From: Segniliparus sp051660745
GTDB taxonomy: Bacteria > Actinomycetota > Actinomycetes > Mycobacteriales > Mycobacteriaceae
DNA: 64,000 bases
Direction: 5' to 3'
Assembly: GCF_051660745.1 (NCBI RefSeq)
Contig: NZ_JBOFQF010000044.1
Span: 37,459 to 101,458, forward strand
Positions 15,205-23,814 of the stretch are shown here, piece by piece. The notes beneath the pieces are model-generated. The model was not told where the DNA came from. It ran no database searches and was given only the letters and a program-made list of their open reading frames with translations. A program made the translations under genes and the position numbers. Position 1 is the first letter of the stretch; each line of letters begins with the position of its first letter.

Positions 15205-16649
15205 GCCACATCTGTGAGCGCTTCGGCGACTTTCCAGAGCCCTTCGGCCTGTGAGGCCTTCACAAGCACCACGTCGCGCGGCCCGAGCTCGTCCGCGACG
15301 ACCCGCGCGGCCTCCTGCCAATCGGGGACCAAGACAGCCTCGCCGCTCCACGACCCTTCGAGCACCGCGCCGGTGTGCAAGGCCCTCGCCGCCCTGGAGT
15401 CGCCGACCACGACGAGCCGGTCGACGGACAGCCGGACCACGTACCTGCCGAGCTGGTCGTGCAGCACGACGGCGTCCTCGCCCAGCTCGCCCATCGGGCC
15501 GAGCACGGCCCAGCTGACGCCGCCCGAGGTGTCCGCCATGTCGACCAGCGCCCGCAAGCCAGCGCGCATCGACTCCGGGTTCGCGTTGTACGAGTCGTTG
15601 ATCACAACCGCGCCGTCCGCCCGCTGCCCCACCTGCATCCGCCTCGGCGAAGCGGCCCGTGCCCGCGAGAGCGCCTCGGCCGCCTGCGCCGCCGTCATGC
15701 CGCATTCCAGCGCCACCGCGACCGCCGCCAACGCGTTGTGCGCTTGGTGCTCCCCGTGCACCTGGAGCTCGACCGGGGCTTCGCCCTGCGGGGTGACCAG
15801 CGTGAACCGGGCGCGGGCCAGCGCGTCGAGCCGGATGTCGACAGCGCGGATGTCGGCGCTTTCGGACATCCCGTAGCGCACCACCCTCGCCCGCGTCCGC
15901 GAGGCCATGGCCGACACCAGGAGGTCGTCCGCGTTGAGCACCGCGACTCCGCCATCCTCCGCGGACGGCAGCGCCTCGACGAGCTCGCCCTTCGCGAGCG
16001 CGATGTTCTCGCGGGAGCCGAACTCCCCGAGGTGGGCGGAGCCGACGCCGAGGACGACGCCGATCCTCGGCCGCGCGATCCGCGCGAGCTCGGCGATATG
16101 CCCGACTCCCCGCGCCGCGAGCTCGAGGACGAGGAACTGCGTGTCGAGATCGGCCCGCAGCACCGTCCACGGGTGGCCGATCTCGTTGTTGAAGCTGCCG
16201 GGGGGGCCGACTGTCGCGCCCCGCTCGGCGAGGACTTGCGCGACGAGGTCCTTGGTCGAGGTCTTCCCGCTCGACCCGGTGATCCCGACAATGGTGAGCC
16301 CCTTCGCCGCAAGCGCCTCGGCGTTCTCCTTGGCCAACGCCGCGAGGGCGGCCAGCGCGAGGCGTTTGGACTCCTCCGGCTCCGTCGGGTAGGGCCCCTC
16401 GCCGAGGACGACGGTCGGCACGTCGAGCGGATCGCTGGCGAGCGTCGCGACCGCGCCCGCGGCATGCGCCGACGCGGCGTGCAACCGGCCGTCGGTGCGC
16501 TCGCCGGGGACGGCGAGGAACAGCCCGCCGGGGACGACGTTGCGCGAGTCGTGCTCGGGCGGAGCCGTGGCGATCAGGTCGGGGTCGGCGACCGCGTGCA
16601 GCTTCCCGCCCACGACTTCGGCGATCCGGCGCAGAGTCATCGGGATCAT
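15186..16649 (-). CDS. murF: UDP-MurNAc-tripeptide D-Ala-D-Ala ligase
   Basis: Adds the D-Ala-D-Ala dipeptide to complete the UDP-MurNAc-pentapeptide. I use the ATG at 16649, preceded by AAGGAG at a five-base spacing; it gives 487 residues, and an ATG three codons later is also possible. Mur ligase features: ATP P-loop GITGSSGKTSTKD (about residue 115), GSFNNEIGHPW and INDSYNANPESM. The open frame extends further upstream, but only through duplicated murE sequence. It is coupled by ATGA overlaps to the tiny ORFs on both sides. Confidence 0.96.
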   Translation of the reverse strand: MIPMTLRRIAEVVGGKLHAVADPDLIATAPPEHDSRNVVPGGLFLAVPGERTDGRLHAASAHAAGAVATLASDPLDVPTVVLGEGPYPTEPEESKRLALAALAALAKENAEALAAKGLTIVGITGSSGKTSTKDLVAQVLAERGATVGPPGSFNNEIGHPWTVLRADLDTQFLVLELAARGVGHIAELARIARPRIGVVLGVGSAHLGEFGSRENIALAKGELVEALPSAEDGGVAVLNADDLLVSAMASRTRARVVRYGMSESADIRAVDIRLDALARARFTLVTPQGEAPVELQVHGEHQAHNALAAVAVALECGMTAAQAAEALSRARAASPRRMQVGQRADGAVVINDSYNANPESMRAGLRALVDMADTSGGVSWAVLGPMGELGEDAVVLHDQLGRYVVRLSVDRLVVVGDSRAARALHTGAVLEGSWSGEAVLVPDWQEAARVVADELGPRDVVLVKASQAEGLWKVAEALTDVAGSGLS

Positions 16650-16807
16650 GCGCGCTCCTTTTCTTCCCGAGAAGCACCGATGGCCTGCGCGAGGACTTCG
16701 CGGTCGTCGCGGCGCTGGTTCTCTTCGACTCCCGACTCGACCATCATGCGCGCTCCTTTTCTTCCCGAGAAGCACCGATGGCCTGCGCGAGGACTTCGCG
16801 GTCGTCG
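16645..16807. repeat. 65-bp direct repeat at the murE/murF junction
   Basis: Bases 16645-16709 and 16743-16807 are identical over 65 positions, 98 bases apart. The segment carries the last 21 codons of murE, an AAGGAG ribosome-binding site, and the ATGA stop/start overlap. The murE-side copy ends murE; the murF-side copy supplies the murF start. The identity indicates a recent duplication that could collapse by recombination. Confidence 0.92.
16646..16747 (-). CDS. Tiny ORF (33 aa) between murE and murF
   Basis: The ATG at 16747 overlaps the murE stop (ATGA), has an AAGGAG site, and opens 33 codons whose last 20 repeat the C-terminus of MurE (DDREVLAQAIGASREEKERA). Its own TGA overlaps the murF ATG. 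It therefore makes an unbroken ATGA chain murE, tiny ORF, murF. Given its origin in a 65-bp duplication I expect no specific function, though it may be translated. Confidence 0.35.
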   Translation of the reverse strand: MMVESGVEENQRRDDREVLAQAIGASREEKERA

Positions 16808-18285
16808 AAATGGCTCTTCACGCCGTTGACCTCCTGATACGTCTCGTGTCCTTTGCCCGCGACAAGCACCGTGTCCCCAGGCCGCGCCCAGGAGACCGCG
16901 CGCGCGATGGCCTCGGCCCGGCCGCCGACCTCCCACACCTCGGCGGAGCCGCCACGCGTTCCAGCCAGCACCTGCGCCCGAATGGCGGCGGGGTCCTCCG
17001 AGCGCGGGTTGTCGTCGGTGACGACGACCAGCTCGGCTCCGCGCGCGCACGCCTCGCCCATGATCGGACGCTTGCCCTGGTCGCGGTCCCCGCCCGCGCC
17101 GACAACGACGGCGATCCGCCCCTCGGTGTGCTCGCGCAGCGCGTGGAGCACCTTCACCAGAGCTTCTGGCTTGTGCGCGTAGTCGACAACGGCGAGGAAG
17201 TCTTGGCCCGCGTCCACTCGCTCCAGCCTGCCCGGCACCGCGATGTCCGCCCAGCCGCGCAGCAGCTCGGGAGTCGGCTCAAGACCGCACGCGACGCCAA
17301 GGCCGAGGGCCACCAGCGCGTTCGCGGCGTTGTGGCGGCCGAGGAGGCCGAGCCGGAAAGAGAACTCGTTCCCCTGCGGTCCCCGGACGACGACCTCTTG
17401 GGCGCCGAGGTCGTCCTCCTGCCTGCCGACCACAGTCCAGTCGGCCTCGGCTCCGCCGGTCGCGACCGTGGCGCTGTCCCGCGCCGCCTTGCTCATCCGC
17501 TCCCCCCACGTGTCGTCCACGCAGACCACGGCCCGCTGGGCGGCGACCGGCGAGCCCGGCTCGAACAATTTGGCCTTCGCCAGGAAGTACGACTCCATAT
17601 CGCCGTGGTAGTCCAGATGGTCTTGGGAGAGGTTCGTGAAGCCTGCCGCGGCGAACCGGACTCCGTCGACCCGCCCGAAGTCCAAGGCGTGGCTGGAGAC
17701 CTCCATGAGCACCACGTCCACGCCCGCTTCCGCCATCACCGCGAGCAGCGCCTGCGTCGCAGGGGCCTCCGGGGTGGTGAACGAGCTCGCGACGCTCGCG
17801 CTGCCGATCCGGGTCTCCACCGTGCCGATCACGCCGGTCGTCCGGCCAGCAGCGTGGAAGAGCGACTCCAACAGGTAGGTCGTCGTGGTCTTCCCGGCAG
17901 TGCCGGTCACCCCGACGACCGTCAAACGCGCAGAGGGGTCGCCGTAGACCAGCGCGGAGAGGGCGCCGAGGCTGGAGCGCGGCGAGTCGGCGGTCAGCAC
18001 CGCGATCCCCCCCACGTCGCCGAGGAGCAGGGCCCCTGCCTCGTCGGTGAGCACCGCGACAGCGCCGTTCGCCCTGGCGAGCGGCGCGAATTTCGCCCCG
18101 TGCGTCTTCGTCCCCGGCAGCGCCACGAACAGATCGCCCGCGCGCACGGCCTGCGCCGATTGGGAGATCCCGGAGACCCGCGCGGCCGGATCGCCCGACC
18201 GGACGGCCGCTTTGGCCAGCGCCGCGATCTCGCCGAGCGCGGCGCCCCGGGTGCTGCTGGGACGCGGTTCGACAGACGGGCTCAC
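16744..18285 (-). CDS. murE: UDP-MurNAc-tripeptide synthetase (meso-DAP adding)
   Basis: Adds the third stem residue to UDP-MurNAc-dipeptide. The DNPR motif (TDDNPRSEDP, about residue 425) is the meso-diaminopimelate signature, which fits a DAP-type actinobacterial wall. The protein is 513 residues; the P-loop GVTGTAGKTTTTY is near residue 125, with the HALDFGRVDGV block and the carbamylated-lysine region also present. The GTG start at 18285 has a TACCCT box seven bases upstream, so the message may be leaderless. It is the first gene of the mur operon here; ftsI, ftsL and mraW are absent upstream. Confidence 0.96.
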   Translation of the reverse strand: MSPSVEPRPSSTRGAALGEIAALAKAAVRSGDPAARVSGISQSAQAVRAGDLFVALPGTKTHGAKFAPLARANGAVAVLTDEAGALLLGDVGGIAVLTADSPRSSLGALSALVYGDPSARLTVVGVTGTAGKTTTTYLLESLFHAAGRTTGVIGTVETRIGSASVASSFTTPEAPATQALLAVMAEAGVDVVLMEVSSHALDFGRVDGVRFAAAGFTNLSQDHLDYHGDMESYFLAKAKLFEPGSPVAAQRAVVCVDDTWGERMSKAARDSATVATGGAEADWTVVGRQEDDLGAQEVVVRGPQGNEFSFRLGLLGRHNAANALVALGLGVACGLEPTPELLRGWADIAVPGRLERVDAGQDFLAVVDYAHKPEALVKVLHALREHTEGRIAVVVGAGGDRDQGKRPIMGEACARGAELVVVTDDNPRSEDPAAIRAQVLAGTRGGSAEVWEVGGRAEAIARAVSWARPGDTVLVAGKGHETYQEVNGVKSHFDDREVLAQAIGASREEKERA

Positions 18286-18292
18286 CCTTCGC

Positions 18293-18298
18293 AGGGTA
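18293..18298 (-). promoter_or_regulatory. Candidate leaderless -10 box of murE
   Basis: TACCCT (18298-18293 on the minus strand) fits TANNNT and is followed by seven bases and the GTG start of murE, placing the likely transcript start at the start codon. The -35 region is poor. Confidence 0.4.
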
Positions 18299-18345
18299 TC
18301 AGCCGTGCGAGCGAATTCCGCCCATCGTCGCCCTTCGCCCGACCG

Positions 18346-19155
18346 TTAGCGGTACTCGGGTTTCAAGAGGGAGCCGAGGTCGGACAGCCGGACGTGCGCC
18401 TCGATCATCGTGGAGCCCGGCTCGCCGCTGCGCACCTGCGGCAGATAGAGCACCAGTTCGTCGGCGGACACCACGAACACCGGGTAGCTGTTCGGGTTCA
18501 GCGTTCCGCCCGGGTCGAAATCGCCCGCCTTCAGCAAAGGCTGGTTCTCCCTGGCGCGGATCGCGTTGACCGGGTCCAGCTGGCTCTGCACCGTCGGGCG
18601 GGCGGCGTCCGCGAGGTCGGGGAACGCTTTCGCGCCCGCCTGGAAGAGGTCCGCGAGGACGACCTGCCGCCCCTTGTTCGAGTCGAACGTGAAACTGGTG
18701 AGCTCTTCGACCGGGTACTTCGCGTTGCCCGTGTAGTAGATGTTCGAGAACAGCACGGACTTGAGCGCGGACGGATGCTCGAACTGCCGGTACCGCAGGC
18801 TCGCGCCGCCGTCCAGCGCCCTCGGGTCGTCGGTGACTTTCGAGAACCTGACGATGAAGTCTTTGAGGAATTTCTGCAGCGCCGGGCTCGAAGACCCGCC
18901 CTCAACGAGATCCGCCGGGTAGCGCGCCTCGAGCACGGTGTTCGTCTGGTTGGGGTTCGCGACGACTTTCCCGCAGAACTGCTCCCCCGCGCTCCACTTC
19001 CCGCCGAGCTGGGCGCAGACGTCGGCCGGAGCCGCGCCCGCGCCCGGGCACAACGACGCGACGGCTGCCGAGCCGAGCAGAAAGCTCGGCAAAAACCCCG
19101 CGCGCCAGGAAAATCGGGCTACCCACACGCCCAACAGCGTAACCCGGAACGTCAA
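18346..19155 (-). CDS. Secreted DUF3298 (RsiV-like) domain protein
   Basis: Exported protein of 269 residues from a TTG at 19155; a GTG nine codons later is another possible start. A long hydrophobic signal region (about residues 15-42) ends in AGAAPA, consistent with signal peptidase I cleavage. The mature part resembles the DUF3298 domain found in RsiV: LKDFIVRFSK, SNIYYTGNAKYPVEELTSFTFD, VLADLFQAG, YPVFVVSADELVLYL. Two cysteines early in the mature protein (VCAQLGGKW, QFCGK) may form a disulfide. RsiV domains bind lysozyme, but many actinobacterial relatives have no known function. Its placement beside murE is suggestive only. Confidence 0.7.
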   Translation of the reverse strand: MTFRVTLLGVWVARFSWRAGFLPSFLLGSAAVASLCPGAGAAPADVCAQLGGKWSAGEQFCGKVVANPNQTNTVLEARYPADLVEGGSSSPALQKFLKDFIVRFSKVTDDPRALDGGASLRYRQFEHPSALKSVLFSNIYYTGNAKYPVEELTSFTFDSNKGRQVVLADLFQAGAKAFPDLADAARPTVQSQLDPVNAIRARENQPLLKAGDFDPGGTLNPNSYPVFVVSADELVLYLPQVRSGEPGSTMIEAHVRLSDLGSLLKPEYR

Positions 19156-19291
19156 GCACGCACACGCCTCGTTGATTTTTCACAGCATATGGGCCGGCTT
19201 TTCACAGCAAACGCCAAAGGCGAAGCCGCCGTCTCCGCCTTTGACAGAGAATTAGGATGCGCTTGGTTGACAGTGCGCGGCATATGGCAAA

Positions 19292-20728
19292 GTGAAAGCC
19301 GTGACCAACACAGCCGACCCCGCGAGCAGCAACACTTCTGAATTCCGCGTCGAGCACGACACCATGGGCGAAGTCCTGGTGCCGAAGGCAGCGCTGTGGC
19401 GCGCGCAAACCCAGCGCGCCGTCGAGAACTTCCCGATTTCCGGCATCACGCTCGAACGGGCCCAGATCCGCGCCCTTGGCCTGCTCAAGGCCGCGTGCGC
19501 GAAGGCGAACCTCGACCTCGGCGTGTTGGCCGAGGACCTCGCCCGGCCGATCATCGCCGCGGCCGAGGAGATCGCCGAGGGCAAGCACGACGACCAGTTC
19601 CCCATCGACGTGTTCCAGACCGGCTCGGGCACCAGCTCGAACATGAACGCCAACGAGGTCATCGCCTCCCTGGTCGCCGAGGCCGGGACGACCGTGCACC
19701 CCAACGACCACGTGAACGCCTCGCAGTCCTCGAACGACACGTTCCCGACCGCGACGCACCTCGCCGCGTCCGAGGTCGCGGTCCGCGACCTCCTGCCCGC
19801 GCTGGAGCACCTGCACGAGGCGCTGAACGCGAAGGCCGACGAGTGGGCGCACGAGGTCAAATCCGGGCGCACCCACCTCATGGACGCCGTGCCGGTCACC
19901 CTGGGCCAGGAGTTCTCGGGCTACGCGCGCCAGATCGAGAACGCCGTCAAGCGCGTCGCCGACACGCTCCCCCGGCTCGGCGAGCTCGCCATCGGCGGCA
20001 CCGCCGTCGGCACGGGCTTGAACGCCCCGGGCGGCTTCGGCGGCAAGGTGGTCGAGGAGCTTCGCGAGCGCACCGGCCTCACCTCGCTGTCCGAAGCGGT
20101 GAACCACTTCGAGGCGCAGGCCGCCCGCGACGCGCTGGTGGAGACCTCCGGCGCGCTGCGCACCGTCGCCGTGTCCCTCACCAAGATCGCGAACGACATC
20201 CGCTGGCTCGGCTCCGGCCCGCTCACCGGGCTCGGCGAGATCCAGCTGCCGGACTTGCAGCCGGGCAGCTCGATCATGCCGGGCAAGGTGAACCCCGTGA
20301 TCCCCGAGGCCGTGCTGCAGGTCGCCTCCCAGGTCGTCGGCAACGACGCGGCCATCGCGTGGGCGGGCTCGCAAGGCTCCTTCGAGCTCAACGTGTCGAT
20401 CCCGGTCATGGCGCACAACCTGTTGGAGAGCCTGCACCTGCTCAGCAGCGTCTCGCGCATCTTCGCCGACAAGTGCGTCTCCGGCCTGATCGCGAACACC
20501 GAGCGGCTCCGCCACCTCGCGGAGGCTTCGCCGTCGATCGTCACCCCGCTCAACAGCGCGATCGGCTACGAAGAGGCGGCGGCTGTGGCCAAGGAGGCCC
20601 TCAAGCAGGGCAAGACCATCCGTCAGACGGTGATCGACCGCGGCCTCGTGCCGGGGAAGATCACCGAGGAGGAGCTGGACAAGCGCCTCGACGTGCTCGC
20701 GATGGCGAAGGTCCAGCCGAAGGGCTGA
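19292..20728 (+). CDS. fumC: Class II fumarate hydratase
   Basis: Iron-independent fumarase of the TCA cycle, a homotetrameric cytoplasmic enzyme. The protein is 478 residues from a GTG at 19292; a GTG at 19301 is equally plausible and neither has a clear ribosome-binding site. The fumarase/aspartase signature GSSIMPGKVNP is at about residue 327. Other family blocks are GEVLVPKAALWRAQTQRAVENF, FQTGSGTSSNMNANEV, SQSSNDTFPTA and SGRTHLMDAVPVTLG. The gene corresponds to Rv1098c, which in M. tuberculosis lies close to the deacetylase/phoH2 cluster found here 6 kb downstream. Confidence 0.97.
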   Translation: MKAVTNTADPASSNTSEFRVEHDTMGEVLVPKAALWRAQTQRAVENFPISGITLERAQIRALGLLKAACAKANLDLGVLAEDLARPIIAAAEEIAEGKHDDQFPIDVFQTGSGTSSNMNANEVIASLVAEAGTTVHPNDHVNASQSSNDTFPTATHLAASEVAVRDLLPALEHLHEALNAKADEWAHEVKSGRTHLMDAVPVTLGQEFSGYARQIENAVKRVADTLPRLGELAIGGTAVGTGLNAPGGFGGKVVEELRERTGLTSLSEAVNHFEAQAARDALVETSGALRTVAVSLTKIANDIRWLGSGPLTGLGEIQLPDLQPGSSIMPGKVNPVIPEAVLQVASQVVGNDAAIAWAGSQGSFELNVSIPVMAHNLLESLHLLSSVSRIFADKCVSGLIANTERLRHLAEASPSIVTPLNSAIGYEEAAAVAKEALKQGKTIRQTVIDRGLVPGKITEEELDKRLDVLAMAKVQPKG

Positions 20729-20755
20729 GCGCCCGCGCTCGGCTCGTCGGGCCGC

Positions 20756-22084
20756 TCATCTGGTCCTCGGGCTCGCCCGGCGGTCGGTGACTTTGTCGGC
20801 GAGCGCCAGGCCCCGGTCGATAGCGCTCACGCAGAGCCAGCGGATCGGTTCCGGGGGGACCGGGACACGCCAGCGCTCCGCCAGCGCTTTCGGCGGATCT
20901 CCTATGCCGAGGGCCACCTCGGCGGCGTTCGCCCCCAGCAGGGAGGCCATGCCCACGCCATGCCCGTTGAACCCGACCGCCGCGACGACGCGCCGCTTCG
21001 GGCTCACGTGCCCCACCCAGGGCAAGAAGGAGAGGTTCATATCGATATGGCCTCCCCAACACCCGTCGATCCGCACGTCGGCGAGCTCTGGGAACCGGAG
21101 CCGGAACAGGCGGACGATTTTCTCGAAGACAGCCTGCGAGTGCGTCGGCGGGAGCGATCCCCCGTAGCTGTGGCGGATATAGCGAGAGCCCCCGAGTATC
21201 CGCCCGTCGGCTGTGGTGCGGAAGTTCTCCAATGCCTGATGCGCGGTGTAGACGCCTTCGTCGAACGTCCATCCGACCCGTTGGCGCTGCTCGGCGGTCA
21301 ACGGCTCGGTGACGAACATCGAGACGGCGACGGGGAGCAGGCCGCCGCCCGGCTGGAAGCCGAGCCTGCCGGTCCACGTGTTGGCGGCGAGGACGGCGGA
21401 CTGCGCGAGGATCGTCCCGTGCGCGGTCGTCACGGTCACGCCCCGCCGGTGCTCCTCCACCGCGAGCGCTCGTGATTGCTCGAAGATCCGCACCCCCCTC
21501 GTGACTGCCGCGTCCCGCAGGCCGAGGAGGTACTTGCCTGGGTCGAGGACGCCGCCCCGCGCCTCATGGACCCCGCACGCGACGAATCGGGGCACTCCTC
21601 GTTCGGCGAGCTCCGGGCCGGAGAGGAACACGCTCGGCATCCCCGCCCTTGCCGCCGCTTCCGCCGTCGCGCGCAGCATCTTCTCCTGGCCGTTGTGCAG
21701 TCCCGCGAGGATGTTCCCGTTCGGGACGTAGTCGCACGCGATCCGATGGGCTCCGATGAGCGCTTGGGCGAATTCCACCGATTCGTCGCCAAGCCGGACC
21801 AGCGCCCCGCCTGCCTCCTTCCCGTAGACCCGCAGGACAGTCGCGATGTCCTTGCCGATCGTGGGCGTGAGGTGCCCGGCGTTCCGGCCGCTGGCGCCGA
21901 ACCCGACGTGCTCGCTCTCCAAAACCACGACGTCCGCGCCTGCCTCGGCCGACCTCAGCGCCGCGCACAGGCCCGCGTAGCCGCCCCCGATCACGACGAC
22001 GCCGCAATCGAGGTCGCCGCGCAGCGCCGCGCCAGGCTCGGAGACAGGGCCGAGCCACACGCTCGGATGGAAAACCCGCAACAC
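20756..22084 (-). CDS. FAD-dependent DAO-family amine oxidase
   Basis: Flavoprotein of the D-amino acid oxidase family, about 442 residues, most like PuuB/OrdL gamma-glutamylputrescine-type oxidases. The N-terminal Rossmann motif is VVVIGGGYAGLCAALRSAE (about residue 30), followed by GASGRNAGHLTP, and near the C-terminus VVAAVGFNGHGVGMAS. I prefer the GTG at 22084 because TAGCAT lies seven bases upstream (a leaderless arrangement) and relatives start near RVFHPSVW; an ATG at 22156 is the alternative. It is divergent from an amidase and could form an amine/amide catabolic pair with it, controlled by the nearby AraC regulator; that link is inferred. Confidence 0.82.
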   Translation of the reverse strand: MLRVFHPSVWLGPVSEPGAALRGDLDCGVVVIGGGYAGLCAALRSAEAGADVVVLESEHVGFGASGRNAGHLTPTIGKDIATVLRVYGKEAGGALVRLGDESVEFAQALIGAHRIACDYVPNGNILAGLHNGQEKMLRATAEAAARAGMPSVFLSGPELAERGVPRFVACGVHEARGGVLDPGKYLLGLRDAAVTRGVRIFEQSRALAVEEHRRGVTVTTAHGTILAQSAVLAANTWTGRLGFQPGGGLLPVAVSMFVTEPLTAEQRQRVGWTFDEGVYTAHQALENFRTTADGRILGGSRYIRHSYGGSLPPTHSQAVFEKIVRLFRLRFPELADVRIDGCWGGHIDMNLSFLPWVGHVSPKRRVVAAVGFNGHGVGMASLLGANAAEVALGIGDPPKALAERWRVPVPPEPIRWLCVSAIDRGLALADKVTDRRASPRTR

Positions 22085-22091
22085 AACTCGG

Positions 22092-22097
22092 ATGCTA
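22092..22097 (-). promoter_or_regulatory. Candidate leaderless -10 box of the DAO oxidase
   Basis: TAGCAT (22097-22092 on the minus strand) is followed by seven bases and the GTG start at 22084. No Shine-Dalgarno sequence is present. The -35 is not recognisable. Confidence 0.4.
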
Positions 22098-22262
22098 CGA
22101 GGCGCCGGGCGATTGGCGGCCCCTGCGCGCAAAGATGTCGGGAAACCCCCCGCCATTGTCCGATGAAGCGCCGTGAACTGCCCTTTTGTCTTGCCTGTGC
22201 CCCATGGTTGTGCTGTAATCGCCGATCAGCATCCCCTATCCAATCTTGCTCAGGAGGAAAAT

Positions 22263-23708
22263 GTGGCGCTTCTGCACACATTCACCGACGACGCCCTCGG
22301 CGACCTGGACGCCACGGCGCTCGGCGAACGCATCCGCAGCCGGGAGATCAGCGCCCTCGAAGCGGTCGAAGCCGCGATCACGCGGGTGGAGCAGGCCGAT
22401 TCGGCCCTCAACGCGGTCGAGCACGCGGACTTCGCCCGCGCCCGCGAACGCGCACGGGCGCTGGACCGCGCGCACGCGCCGCGCTCGCACGAGAAGCCGT
22501 TCGAGGGGGTGCCCACCTTCGTCAAGGACAATGTCCCCGTCGCCGGGCTCCCGACAACGTACGGATCGGCCGCTTTCTCGCCCCGGCCTGCGCGCGCGAG
22601 CATCGCTGTCGCAGACCAGTATCTCGCCGCGGGCTGCATTGTGCTGGGCAAGAGCACGATGCCTGAGTTCGGCCTCACCGCGAGCACAGAGTGGACCGGT
22701 CGTCCGCCGACCGCGAACCCGTGGAACACACGTTATTCCACCGGTGCCTCGTCCGGGGGAAGCGCCGCGCTCACCGCGGCCGGGGCAGTGCCGCTCGCGC
22801 ATGCGAACGACGGCGGGGGGTCGATCAGGATCCCCGCCGCCGCGACCGGCTTGGTCGGCCTGAAACCGTCCGTGGGACGGATGCTCTCCCAGCCCGGAGC
22901 CGAGCTCCTCCCGATCAATATCGACGCCGAGGGCGTCGTGACGAGGACAGTCCGAGACTCCGCCCGGCACTACCGCGCGGCCGAGCTGTTCCGTCCGTCC
23001 AAGCGCTACCCGCAGATCGGCCTGGTGGAGGGGCCGAACTCGTGCAGGCGGCGGATCGGCGTGCTGTTCGAGACGGCGACCGGCGCCCCGCTCTCGCCTG
23101 CGGTCGAGCAGGCGGTCCGCGCGGCTGCGGAGTTTTTCGCCGACGAGGGGCACGAGGTCGTCGAGATCCCTTCGCCCGTGCCGTCCTCGTTGTCCGAGGA
23201 CTTCATCGTCTACTGGGAGTTCTTCGCCTTCGCGCTCAGCGTCAACGCGAAGATCAGCAGCCCGCGTCGCTTCTCCTGGCACAAACGCGAGCCGTTCACC
23301 GTCGAGATGGCCGCGAAGTTCGGCCGCCATGCCCACAAAGTCCCGACCGCGATCTATCGGCTGCGGCAGGCGGGACACCGCATGCGAGCGGTCTTCACAC
23401 GCGTCGACGCGATTCTCACACCGGTGCTCGCCCATGAAATACCCCGGTTAGGGCACCTCGACCCCGCTTTGGGCTCTGCTGCGCTGATGGAGCGGCTGGC
23501 CCGCTACGCGGCGATCACGCCGACGCAGAACATCACCGGCCAACCCGCGATCTCCCTCCCGTTCGCCGTCGACGGCGACGGGCTCCCTATCGGGATCCAG
23601 CTCGCCGGAGACCTCGGCGCAGAGCGCGTACTGCTCGAACTCGGCTACGAGCTTGAGGCGCTCCGCCCGTTCCCCCGCATCCAGGACGTGGCCGTCGACG
23701 CGCGTTGA
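22263..23708 (+). CDS. Amidase signature family hydrolase
   Basis: Amidase-signature enzyme, 481 residues from the GTG at 22263, which has AGGAGG five bases upstream. The Ser-cisSer-Lys catalytic set is visible: Lys in PTFVKDNVPV, cis-Ser in NDGGGSIRIPAA and the nucleophile region in STGASSGGSAAL. These enzymes hydrolyse amides, including 6-aminohexanoate and glutamyl amides; the substrate here is unknown. It is divergent from the DAO oxidase and upstream of the AraC regulator. The final part (TPTQNITGQPAISLPF) is typical and full length. Confidence 0.9.
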   Translation: MALLHTFTDDALGDLDATALGERIRSREISALEAVEAAITRVEQADSALNAVEHADFARARERARALDRAHAPRSHEKPFEGVPTFVKDNVPVAGLPTTYGSAAFSPRPARASIAVADQYLAAGCIVLGKSTMPEFGLTASTEWTGRPPTANPWNTRYSTGASSGGSAALTAAGAVPLAHANDGGGSIRIPAAATGLVGLKPSVGRMLSQPGAELLPINIDAEGVVTRTVRDSARHYRAAELFRPSKRYPQIGLVEGPNSCRRRIGVLFETATGAPLSPAVEQAVRAAAEFFADEGHEVVEIPSPVPSSLSEDFIVYWEFFAFALSVNAKISSPRRFSWHKREPFTVEMAAKFGRHAHKVPTAIYRLRQAGHRMRAVFTRVDAILTPVLAHEIPRLGHLDPALGSAALMERLARYAAITPTQNITGQPAISLPFAVDGDGLPIGIQLAGDLGAERVLLELGYELEALRPFPRIQDVAVDAR

Positions 23709-23814
23709 GCGGCAGACCACGCCGGGGCGCGGCCCGTGAGCTCGCGATTGCCCGCTCCATCGGGTTCTGCTGTGCAGTACGCTGGCAGCACAGTTCATGA
23801 CAGGAGCACCGCGC

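Noticed and set aside
12772..15876. 1034-residue open frame on the plus strand across murD, mraY and murF
   Set aside because: Ser/Ala/Pro/Arg-rich antisense shadow; all three genes on the other strand have complete catalytic motifs.
16646..17050. 134-residue frame starting inside murE and running to murF
   Set aside because: It lies in a wrong frame within murE; only its last 33 codons, after the murE stop, are reported as a tiny ORF.
19241..19290. fumC promoter from the two TTGACA boxes at 19241 and 19267
   Set aside because: Both match -35, but no acceptable -10 lies 16-18 bases downstream of either, so I do not list it as a promoter.
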